A stretch of 17,303 nt of DNA from Bacillota bacterium (GTDB lineage Bacteria > Bacillota_I > Bacilli_A > RFN20 > CAG-826), in contig JAEWUY010000136.1 of assembly GCA_023396795.1 (NCBI GenBank), positions 1 to 17,303 on the forward strand, given 5' to 3'. Of the stretch, positions 6,764 through 13,824 are shown piece after piece (within the stretch, counting starts at the first letter, position 1; every line of letters starts with the position of its first letter). The translations under genes were made by a program, and so were the position numbers. The notes below the pieces were generated by a model, which was not told the DNA's origin, ran no database searches, and saw nothing but the letters and a program-made list of their open reading frames with translations.

Positions 6764-9109
6764 ATGGAAAATGAAGAAATTTTAGTAGCTTTACCATCTA
6801 ACTTTATTAAAAGGGTTGAACAAATAATTAATGAATACAATAGTACTGGACGAGGATTAATCCATGGGTTCCAAAAAGATGCAATTCAAAATTCAGTTGG
6901 TGCTCGCGCTACTAACTCTTGGAATAATTGGAAGTGTTGCATAGATTTAGTTGAAACTTTAAAAGGACGATTCCTGTGTGTCACCGACTACGGAACGGAA
7001 GGATTAACTGGACCGAATAAAAAGATTTCTGAAATTGCAGAAATGTGTGATGCTAATGAAACCTTTCCCGAAGGTTGGAGACTGGCGAGAATTTCATGCA
7101 ACAATGTTTCTGGTGGCTTATCTACTGGTGCTGGTTTGTTTGGTATAGGGAAAATACTCTATAGCGCAGCTTCAAAAACCAGTGTTTGTAAATATTATTT
7201 TGAATCATTAACTGCTGGGTTCGGATATAGATGCAATGTCAATGATAAAAACAAATCAAATCCGTATGGTGCTTTTGAGGGTGAAACCGCAAAAGCGTAT
7301 ATTAAAAACAAAACTGGATTAGACCCAATTGAACATATAGGTACAAGAATTATCATATGCGATCCAAAAGATGAAATAGTCGAAGCGATTGAAAATGGTG
7401 AGATGTATAGGAATATTCAAGAAACTTGGTGGAGAAGTATCCCTTATCATGTAAACGAGAATACAGGTCTTTTTTTGAACGGAATCAAGGTCACTATTCC
7501 AAATCAATATTTGCATGATAATTATGAAGCTGGTCATTTTTATGAAGATGACACATCTGTAAACGTTTATCCAGAACTCATTTTAAAAACTAAAAAAGCG
7601 GGATTCTTTGTATGCAAAGAACTTAGTGAAGATTTAAGAGGCTTTTATTTTTATCGAAGAGGAATGAAAATTGGACAAATCAGCTTAAATGATATTGTTC
7701 CAAAGAGCATTTCTGATAGATATTTTGGATATGTTGAAGTGCAACCACATTGGGAAGAAGAATTGGTTCCTTTAGAAAATATTACTCATTATGATGTCCA
7801 ATCAACAAAAAAGAATAACAAGGTGTATTCTGAATTAAGGCACTTTGTTACTAATTTGGTTACTGAAAAACTTAAAGATTGGGGATTTATTAAAGAAAAA
7901 GAGAGCCAAGATAAGATTCTTCATTCACTTTTGTCTGAAATTCAAGATGACATTCAAAGCTTATTTAAAGATGAAGGTTTTGACAATTTAGGAAAAGGTG
8001 ATCTCAAATCCCAATATTCAATTCGATTAAAGGATGTCGTTTTTCCAAACCCGGATGAACGAAGAACAGTTTATGACGGTGATAAGATAACATTTTTATA
8101 TAATGTAAAAAGCAATTACTCGACAAAGAAAAAATTCATTTGTGAAGTAAAAATAATTTCACCTAATGGGTTCTCAAACATTATTTCTACACAAGAAATA
8201 GAAATAGATCCATTAAGCACATATCGTTCCGACGTTGTTAGTATTGAAATAAAAGAAGCTAATGCAGAAAAATATATTGATAATGCAATTATTTTATCTG
8301 TCTACCCAACATCCGGAAGAGCTATTAAACCAAAGAAAATCATTTTCTACTATGCGATTGAAACAAAGAAAAACAGCGAGAAAGATTTCGAATTGACAAT
8401 GTCAAATAGAGTCATGCCGAAAGTAAACGATAAGAGAGTTAATTCAGGGCAAATAATCCATGACATTAAATATAATTGCGTAAGCAATATAGAAGTTCTA
8501 ACACGAGTTAGACTTTCTGTCTCAACACATAATCTAGAGGACAACGCTAGTTTGATTGAAAAAGTATTTGAACATGACTTTGAATTAACTCCTTTTGAAA
8601 CAAAAGAAAGCAATCCCCTTGATATCATATTTGATGAACTTATCTATGATGACAAATTGAAAAAAGGTAAGATAGATATTCGCGCAAGGCTCATTGTCAA
8701 CGCCGATAATGGCATATATGAAAAAGGCGAAGTGGTCAGCGAATACAAATTCACGATTTTCTATAACATGAATGAAAAGAGAGGAATTGAAGACTCGTTT
8801 AGCATCCACCCAATTAATGAACCAGATAACCCTAGAAGATCTTGGAGCGATGGCCATACTGGGGATTGGAAGATATATGTGAATATTGGGCATCCTGAAT
8901 ACGCAAGATATGACAACGACGACTTTAAGAGATGGTACCTTGAGAAATTGGTTATCCAAGAATTTGTAATATTATATTTAAGAGAAGGAAAATATGACCA
9001 AATTGGATTTGTAGATGATCCGGACGGTTCTAAAACAGACCATATTAGTGTTCTTATTAATTTATATAAAAAAATTGACGAAATGTGGTGGAAAAAATGT
9101 CAAAGATAA
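6764..9109 (+). CDS. GHKL-fold (MORC/Hsp90/MutL-type) ATPase, restriction-modification associated
   Basis: A 781-aa cytoplasmic protein. The N-terminal third has the Bergerat ATP-binding motifs: an N-box KDAIQN with D39 and N43 (Asp where most GHKL proteins have Glu), a DxGxG-like DYGTEG (75-80), and GAGLFGIGK (122-130) as the ATP lid. Residues about 150-390 would be the S5-like and transducer parts. Residues about 420-680 look beta-rich, with Ig-like repeats. The C-terminal about 90 residues, with WKIYVNIGHPEY, form a separate conserved-looking domain. GHKL ATPases of MORC type beside DNA methylases are known from comparative genomics of restriction-modification loci. ATP-driven clamp or translocation behaviour on DNA is inferred. 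AGGGGATT precedes the start. The next gene overlaps its end by 13 bases. Confidence 0.75.
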   Translation: MENEEILVALPSNFIKRVEQIINEYNSTGRGLIHGFQKDAIQNSVGARATNSWNNWKCCIDLVETLKGRFLCVTDYGTEGLTGPNKKISEIAEMCDANETFPEGWRLARISCNNVSGGLSTGAGLFGIGKILYSAASKTSVCKYYFESLTAGFGYRCNVNDKNKSNPYGAFEGETAKAYIKNKTGLDPIEHIGTRIIICDPKDEIVEAIENGEMYRNIQETWWRSIPYHVNENTGLFLNGIKVTIPNQYLHDNYEAGHFYEDDTSVNVYPELILKTKKAGFFVCKELSEDLRGFYFYRRGMKIGQISLNDIVPKSISDRYFGYVEVQPHWEEELVPLENITHYDVQSTKKNNKVYSELRHFVTNLVTEKLKDWGFIKEKESQDKILHSLLSEIQDDIQSLFKDEGFDNLGKGDLKSQYSIRLKDVVFPNPDERRTVYDGDKITFLYNVKSNYSTKKKFICEVKIISPNGFSNIISTQEIEIDPLSTYRSDVVSIEIKEANAEKYIDNAIILSVYPTSGRAIKPKKIIFYYAIETKKNSEKDFELTMSNRVMPKVNDKRVNSGQIIHDIKYNCVSNIEVLTRVRLSVSTHNLEDNASLIEKVFEHDFELTPFETKESNPLDIIFDELIYDDKLKKGKIDIRARLIVNADNGIYEKGEVVSEYKFTIFYNMNEKRGIEDSFSIHPINEPDNPRRSWSDGHTGDWKIYVNIGHPEYARYDNDDFKRWYLEKLVIQEFVILYLREGKYDQIGFVDDPDGSKTDHISVLINLYKKIDEMWWKKCQR

Positions 9110-9903
9110 TAGGGAAATCAAAAGACGGTTCTAAAATTTATTTAGACGCGATGAACCCTCAAGAAATTAGGGAAGCGAATGAGTTTTTAGAATTTTTGCA
9201 AAGAGATATTAAGGCTTTTGAAGTCGAGCTATGCAAAAAGTATCTGCCATCATCATTAGAATACAAATATTACATCGGCGAATTCTTAGCCAATCAAATA
9301 AAATCCAAAGGAATTACATCTTTTGAGCGACTATACGTTTTTGAAGAAATTAAAAATTGGATTCAAACAGATATCGAAACAAATAAAGATAGGGGCAATA
9401 GGAGACTTTTTTATGACTATTGCTATCGTCTATATTGTTTTGAGTATGATATTGTCTTTTCGTTCACATGGCGTCAGTGGAGCGAATTTTTAGATAGATC
9501 TGTCACAACCAAGGATGTCAGATTGCTATACTGGATAAAAGAAAAAATACAAGACATGAGAGAAGATGACTTTAGAATGTTTTTGCTTGTTATAAACGAA
9601 TATTTAAAAAACCGGGATACTTCAGTTTTTGAAGATGAAGAATTATTTAAGAAGTATGGGCTTTTATATGAAACAGTAGTTCAATGGAACGTTTTGCTTA
9701 AAAAGTATTTCAAAGGAAAAACCGAAAATTTCACAAAAGCAAGAAAAAACAACGTTACCAAATATAAGAGAAAATATGTTTCTCAATCAATTTCTGAATC
9801 AAAGTTTAAAACAACAGAACAAATGCCTCAACTATGTGAAAAAATATTTGTTTCCTTATTCGTAGATATCGATACAAGCGGAAATTTTGAAAAAGGCTTA
9901 TAA
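9097..9903 (+). CDS. Unknown protein encoded with the GHKL ATPase
   Basis: A 268-aa soluble, mostly alpha-helical protein rich in aromatic and charged residues. Landmarks are an N-terminal strand pair (SKIIGKSKDGSKIYLDAMN), a central WRQWSEFLDRSVTTKDV segment (about 125-145), and a basic region near 205-230 (KARKNNVTKYKRKY). I do not recognise a domain or nuclease motif. The ATG at 9097 is preferred because GGTGG sits five bases upstream; a GTG at 9085 is in frame. It overlaps the ATPase gene by 13 bases and the convergent methyltransferase by 6, so it is locked into this module. A DNA-binding or effector partner of the ATPase is inference. Confidence 0.7.
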   Translation: MSKIIGKSKDGSKIYLDAMNPQEIREANEFLEFLQRDIKAFEVELCKKYLPSSLEYKYYIGEFLANQIKSKGITSFERLYVFEEIKNWIQTDIETNKDRGNRRLFYDYCYRLYCFEYDIVFSFTWRQWSEFLDRSVTTKDVRLLYWIKEKIQDMREDDFRMFLLVINEYLKNRDTSVFEDEELFKKYGLLYETVVQWNVLLKKYFKGKTENFTKARKNNVTKYKRKYVSQSISESKFKTTEQMPQLCEKIFVSLFVDIDTSGNFEKGL

Positions 9904-9909
9904 AGCCTT
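9893..9909 (-). terminator. Hairpin across the convergent stop codons, likely terminator for the methyltransferase gene
   Basis: AAGGCTT-ATA-AAGCCTT is a perfect 7-bp stem. Read on the minus strand it runs into five T residues, as for an intrinsic terminator. In the plus direction A residues follow. It covers both stop codons (9898-9903). Confidence 0.55.
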
Positions 9910-10863
9910 AAAAATGTTTTCTGCTATTCTTTGAATGACCGACACAACGACACTATTTCCAGCTTGCTTGTAAAGGTGAGTATAAGCCAAGTTTGAGAGT
10001 TTATATGTTTTTGGAAAACCTTGAAGGTTGAAACATTCGTGTGGCGTAAGTTTTCTTATGCCGTGTTTTGATAAAATTAATGGAACATTGTGGCCACCAG
10101 TGCCCATATTAGCGGTTAAAGTTGGACAAACACCCGATTTATTTTCTCTGACGTAAACCCTTCTCCATTGATAAACGGTGTTAGAAGAAACAATTCTTTT
10201 TGTAAGCTCGTCGTAAAAGAAACAATTCTCTTTGTTATAGTAGAATCTGTCATCGACCCTTTTGCTAAATTCAATAACATCAGATAATTTTGTTGTTAAT
10301 TCAACTGGTGATGGAAATTCAAATTTTTGATATGACTTCTTACTTTTAAAGGCAACTATATAAATTCTTTCTCTGTTTTGAGGAATGTTCCCATAATCCT
10401 TCGCATTTAAAACTTGGTATTTAACAAAATATCCGCATTCTGAAAGGTATTCTAAAATTACTCTAAATGTATTCCCATTATCGTGGCTTATAAGATTCTT
10501 AACGTTTTCTAAGAAAATAGTTTTTGGATGTTTATCTTTAACAATTCTCACAAGTTCAAAAAACAGGGTTCCTCTACCTTTTTCATCACTGAATCCTTGT
10601 CTATATCCAGCGATGCTAAATGCTTGGCATGGGAAACCGGCCAGCATAACATCAAATTTAGGTATTTCGTTTGTTTGGACGATATTGATGTCGCGACAAT
10701 CTACTCGAGTGGAGAAATTGTTTTCAAATGTTTTACGGGCATTTTCATCAATCTCATTTGCATATATAGTTTCAAAAAAGCCAGTTTCTTCGAACCCTTT
10801 ATCAATGCCACCAACTCCAGCAAAGAAACTGGCACACGAAAGTTTTTTAACTTCATTTTCCAT
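9898..10863 (-). CDS. C5-cytosine-specific DNA methyltransferase
   Basis: A 321-aa type II C5 methyltransferase that transfers methyl from AdoMet to cytosine and would protect host DNA. Motif I is FAGVGG (14-19), motif IV GFPCQ with catalytic C79, motif VI ENV (119-121), motif VIII QNRER (162-166), and motif X GNSV (302-305). The target recognition part, about 205-265, is short and contains YQWRRVYVREN and MGTGGHN; I cannot derive the target from it. The start at 10863 is chosen because the protein begins just before motif I; the open frame to 10992 would cross the promoter region and overlap the endonuclease gene. No Shine-Dalgarno is present, and a -10 box sits seven bases upstream, so the mRNA may be leaderless. 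Confidence 0.95.
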   Translation of the reverse strand: MENEVKKLSCASFFAGVGGIDKGFEETGFFETIYANEIDENARKTFENNFSTRVDCRDINIVQTNEIPKFDVMLAGFPCQAFSIAGYRQGFSDEKGRGTLFFELVRIVKDKHPKTIFLENVKNLISHDNGNTFRVILEYLSECGYFVKYQVLNAKDYGNIPQNRERIYIVAFKSKKSYQKFEFPSPVELTTKLSDVIEFSKRVDDRFYYNKENCFFYDELTKRIVSSNTVYQWRRVYVRENKSGVCPTLTANMGTGGHNVPLILSKHGIRKLTPHECFNLQGFPKTYKLSNLAYTHLYKQAGNSVVVSVIQRIAENIFKAL

Positions 10864-10869
10864 ACGAAA

Positions 10870-10898
10870 AGTATAAATATAATTGCGGCGCGCCGCAA
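10870..10898 (-). promoter_or_regulatory. Promoter of the methyltransferase gene
   Basis: On the minus strand TTGCGG (10898-10893), a 17-base spacer and TATACT (10875-10870). The predicted start falls on or next to the A of the ATG at 10863. The -35 is one end of the GC-rich palindrome. Confidence 0.55.
10883..10898. promoter_or_regulatory. Perfect 16-bp GC-rich palindrome between methyltransferase and endonuclease genes
   Basis: TTGCGGCGCGCCGCAA is a perfect palindrome and stands out in a very AT-rich intergenic region. It covers the methyltransferase -35 and contains GCGC twice plus GCGGC and GCCGC. It may be an operator or a target site of the system itself, so that methylation or binding balances the two genes, as in the CfrBI (methylated site) and SsoII (methyltransferase-bound operator) systems. 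Confidence 0.7.
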
Positions 10899-10942
10899 CT
10901 ACTATTTGAAAATCTAAATTAGTAAAATCATCTATTAGAAGA

Positions 10943-10948
10943 TATAAT
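10943..10948 (+). promoter_or_regulatory. -10 box of the endonuclease gene
   Basis: A perfect TATAAT lies six bases before the ATG at 10955 and predicts transcription starting at or beside the start codon. No convincing -35 is present at 16-18 bases; TTAGTA or TAGTAA are the nearest. Confidence 0.5.
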
Positions 10949-10954
10949 CTAAAT

Positions 10955-12067
10955 ATGGATTTGTTATTACAATATGATAGTGCTAAATTCAATGATTACA
11001 TTTTGAAACTGAAGACAATCGCTTCTTTTTCAAAATTGTTTTCGGAAAATGATGCCCCTTATATTCATTCTAGATCTGCCGAAAACATTTATACCGATTC
11101 TTTAGGCGCTATTAATGTCTCTAGAAATGACTCCACAGCTGATGCCGTTTATGATAGAACGGGTGTCGGCATTAAAACCTTTATTAATGTTAGTAACCAA
11201 AAAATTGCTGAATTTAATGGATTAAGACCACGTTATGCGCACCTTCACGGCATCGACTTAGCCAGAGCGATTGCTGGATTCAGAAACAATAGAATCGATA
11301 TCACCATGCGTGCTTATGGTTTGAATCGAATCATCTACCATTATATCGTTAGAGAACCCGCCATTATCAAAATCTTCGAAGAAGAAATGAACCGAGTTGA
11401 TATTGACAACATAACAATTACTGTAGAAACAGACAAGAAAATTGCTTTTACTGACGGGATAGAACAATATGAATTTGTTTATTCAAAAAGCACCTTATAC
11501 AAAAGGTTCAATCTTGAACACCCCTTTGTTGAGTTTGAGGTTTCCATCATATCAGATCCTCTCGATGAATTAGTAGAATATTTGAACTATCAAGACCTCA
11601 CACCTGGACTTATTAGTTTTTATACACCTCCATCGGAGCCCGACACCCTCATCATTCCTCTTTACACAGAAGACGCGGGAGGAAATAGAAAAGTTTGGGA
11701 GAGAAGCGGATTAAATCAATGGAATGCTGCTGGCCGGCCAAGGCATCTAAATGAAGTGTATATAAATTTTCCGGCAAGAATCAGACATGCGAATCCAGAT
11801 TTCTTCCCACATAGAGATGTGCGCTGGGATTTGAGATTGCCGGATGGAAGACATCTGTCTATGAAATTATGCCAAGATAATGAAAAAGCTATTATGTCTG
11901 ATCCTAACAGGGATTTAGGACAATGGCTATTAAGGGATGTCTTAAATTTAGGAGAAGGTCAACTTTTAACATATGATTATCTTTTAGAGGTCGGCATTGA
12001 TTCGGTAATTTTTAAAAAAGAGGGAGAAGGTCAATATTCTGTTGACTTTATTTCCTTCGACGATTAA
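10955..12067 (+). CDS. Probable type II restriction endonuclease with C-terminal B3-like DNA-binding domain
   Basis: A 370-aa protein divergent from the methyltransferase. The N-terminal part carries STADAVYDRTGVGIKTF (60-76), resembling the D...xxK strand-pair of PD-(D/E)XK nucleases: D63 and K74 are candidate catalytic residues and E86 a possible relocated acid. About 245-370, including NEVYINFP, a Pro/Asp-rich PDFFPHRD, and DLGQWLLRDVL, recalls from memory the C-terminal B3-like recognition domain of NgoFVII-type enzymes. The N-terminus shows no phospholipase D HxK motif, unlike those enzymes. Cleavage of unmethylated target DNA is inferred from pairing with the methyltransferase. It lacks a Shine-Dalgarno and may be leaderless. 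There is no later Met before residue 117, so this start is likely. Confidence 0.7.
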   Translation: MDLLLQYDSAKFNDYILKLKTIASFSKLFSENDAPYIHSRSAENIYTDSLGAINVSRNDSTADAVYDRTGVGIKTFINVSNQKIAEFNGLRPRYAHLHGIDLARAIAGFRNNRIDITMRAYGLNRIIYHYIVREPAIIKIFEEEMNRVDIDNITITVETDKKIAFTDGIEQYEFVYSKSTLYKRFNLEHPFVEFEVSIISDPLDELVEYLNYQDLTPGLISFYTPPSEPDTLIIPLYTEDAGGNRKVWERSGLNQWNAAGRPRHLNEVYINFPARIRHANPDFFPHRDVRWDLRLPDGRHLSMKLCQDNEKAIMSDPNRDLGQWLLRDVLNLGEGQLLTYDYLLEVGIDSVIFKKEGEGQYSVDFISFDD

Positions 12068-12310
12068 AGGGTTTTTGATCAAACAAACAAGCTAGTTTAT
12101 CAAAATCAACCATTTCATTTTTTGAAGATCATATCATTTTTGACCTTTTATAAGCGAAATAATATAGCCGAATATGATAAGCAATCAAAAATAGGAAGAA
12201 AAAATAACCCTTATAAAGGGGTGAGGTTCACTTGAATTTAATTGGTTCACTTTTTGGGGTTAGAATACGTATTGTATCAAAAGTCGAAAACCCACACATT
12301 TCAGAAAAAC

Positions 12311-12346
12311 AAGACCCTTCGTGTCTTTTTTTCATGGGGCAACCGA
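12311..12346 (+). repeat. Right direct repeat flanking the island, with a second terminator
   Basis: It matches 6180-6215 at 33 of 36 positions. The stem AAGACCC / GTGTCTT has one mismatch around a TTC loop and runs into seven T residues, so it can still act as a terminator that isolates rnf from the island. The mismatches are confined to the hairpin loop and top. Confidence 0.8.
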
Positions 12347-12446
12347 ACAAAAGAAAGCGAGGCAGGCCATATCAATTTTTCTTTTTTCATTATAAATAGC
12401 GGGTCATGAAGGATAGATAAAACCGGTTACATTCTCGCAAATAACA

Positions 12447-12475
12447 TTGTTTAAGATTCGCTCCCTTTGTATACT
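12447..12475 (+). promoter_or_regulatory. Promoter of the rnf operon with palindrome over the -10 box
   Basis: TTGTTT (12447-12452), 17 bases, TATACT (12470-12475). The -10 is one arm of a perfect 6-2-6 palindrome TATACT-AA-AGTATA (12470-12483). The predicted start near 12482 leaves about 11 bases of leader and no Shine-Dalgarno before rnfC. Confidence 0.65.
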
Positions 12476-12492
12476 AAAGTATATAAAATCCC

Positions 12493-13824
12493 ATGATTAA
12501 CATTTTTAAAAGCTTTGTTCCGATTCATCTGGAAGATCACAAAATGCAGGCTTCAGAAGCCGATGTTTTGCAAATTGATGAAAATAAAATTCCATCAATC
12601 TTTATTCCGCTCGTAAGTCCTAATGGCACACTAATAGATTTATTCGTCAAAGAAGGCGATAAAGTAGCGGTCGGAACATTAATCGGACGGCGAAAAGATT
12701 TTTATGTACCAATTTTCTCTTCGATATCAGGCGTTGTTAAGGGAATAGTTAGCAAATATAATCCACTTGTTGGAAGAGCAAGTGAACATTTAGAAATTGC
12801 TAATGATTTTCAAAAGACAAGAGCCGATCCTCTAAAGACCATTTCTTTTGATAGTGATTCCAAAGATATTATTGCCGCCATTAAAGAAGCCGGAATCGTC
12901 GGCTTAGGGGGAGCGGGATTTCCTGCGTATTTTAAATATGAAAATAGCAGTAATATCGACACCGTTATAATTAACGGAGTGGAATGTGAACCGTATTTAT
13001 CAACCGATTATAAATTGCTCCAATATCACGCCCTTGATGTTATTAAAGGTAGCGAATTACTTCGCTTAGCCGCGCAAGCGGATAAGGCCATTATTGTTCT
13101 TAAAAAGAACAAAACCGCCCTTGTTGAAACTCTCAAGAAACACTTAGTTGATTTTCCACACGTGACCTATATTTTAGTCAAAGACATATATCCCATGGGT
13201 TGGGAAAGACTTTTAATTAAACGAGTTCTTAATCGAACATATAATGCGCTTCCTAAAGAAGCACACGTCATCGTCAATAATGTCGCAACAGCGATGGCGA
13301 CCGGCCAGGCCTTAATTCAAGGCGAACCGCTTACTCATCGCACGATCACTGTATCTGGAAACGCTATTAAACAAGCAGTCAATATTCAAGCCCCAATCGG
13401 TACTCCGCTTTCTCTTATCGTCGAAGAAGTAGGCGGATATACGACTGATGAAGTTGTTTCTTTTGCTGGTGGACCAATGACTTCGCGAGCCCTTAGTGAC
13501 GATTCATATGTCTTGCAGGCTTCAATGAATGGGTATACGGCGATTAAACCTGTTTCTTATCGTCAAGTGCCTTGTTTAAGATGTGGCGCTTGCACGGCAG
13601 CATGTCCAGCTGGAATTCAACCAATCGAAATCAAATTGGCCCTTGATAGTAATAATGTCGATCGTTTAATGAAATTAAATGTTGATCGCTGTGTCGAATG
13701 TGGAATATGTTCCTATGTGTGTCCGTCGTTTATCGAAGTGGCAGATACCGTCATTCGCGCTAAAGTCAGAGTTCGCATACAAAACGCTAAGCGCGAGATA
13801 TCTAAAAAAGGAGCGGTCTTATGA
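12493..13824 (+). CDS. rnfC: Rnf complex subunit RnfC
   Basis: A 443-aa peripheral cytoplasmic subunit that is the NAD(H)/FMN site of ferredoxin:NAD+ oxidoreductase. An N-terminal biotinyl-like barrel (about 30-95) precedes the nucleotide/FMN-binding IVGLGGAGFP (135-144). An SLBB-type region (about 280-340) and two [4Fe-4S] ligand sets follow: C361, C364, C367, C371 and C400, C403, C406, C410. YPMGWERLLIK (233-243) replaces the usual YPQGGEKQLI, and the N-terminal FKGG-HPP motif is only partly kept, so it is a divergent member. The start fits the N-terminus of homologues; an internal ATG at 12544 with GGAAG upstream is less likely. It overlaps rnfD by four bases. Confidence 0.92.
   Translation: MINIFKSFVPIHLEDHKMQASEADVLQIDENKIPSIFIPLVSPNGTLIDLFVKEGDKVAVGTLIGRRKDFYVPIFSSISGVVKGIVSKYNPLVGRASEHLEIANDFQKTRADPLKTISFDSDSKDIIAAIKEAGIVGLGGAGFPAYFKYENSSNIDTVIINGVECEPYLSTDYKLLQYHALDVIKGSELLRLAAQADKAIIVLKKNKTALVETLKKHLVDFPHVTYILVKDIYPMGWERLLIKRVLNRTYNALPKEAHVIVNNVATAMATGQALIQGEPLTHRTITVSGNAIKQAVNIQAPIGTPLSLIVEEVGGYTTDEVVSFAGGPMTSRALSDDSYVLQASMNGYTAIKPVSYRQVPCLRCGACTAACPAGIQPIEIKLALDSNNVDRLMKLNVDRCVECGICSYVCPSFIEVADTVIRAKVRVRIQNAKREISKKGAVL

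Larger units (their letters stand above)
12068..12492. other. Non-coding island edge and rnf leader region
   Basis: No gene longer than about 55 codons is supported. The stretch holds a bulged hairpin after the endonuclease stop (TTTTGATCAAAC 12073-12084 against GTTTATCAAAA 12095-12105, no T run), a small stem CCCTT-ATA-AAGGG (12208-12220), two GGTTCAC copies (12225-12231 and 12244-12250), the right direct repeat with a degenerate terminator (12311-12346), and the rnf promoter. Confidence 0.6.

Noticed and set aside
10528..10917. Open frames opposite the methyltransferase gene
   Set aside because: They are mirror frames of a clear C5 methyltransferase with all motifs and have no initiation signals.
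10864..10992. N-terminal extension of the methyltransferase frame
   Set aside because: It would cross the palindrome and promoter and overlap the endonuclease start; homologous sequence begins just after the Met at 10863.
6180..12346. CRISPR array, integrase, transposase or plasmid-type genes in the island
   Set aside because: No repeat-spacer pattern and no recombinase motifs were seen; the direct repeats occur only as the two flanking copies.
12232..12399. Short open frame from a TTG through the right direct repeat
   Set aside because: It has no ribosome binding site, runs through a terminator hairpin and T run, and resembles no known protein.
12470..12483. Rex redox-repressor site in front of rnfC
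   Set aside because: The palindrome TATACT-AA-AGTATA lacks the TTGTGAA half-site and N4 spacing.
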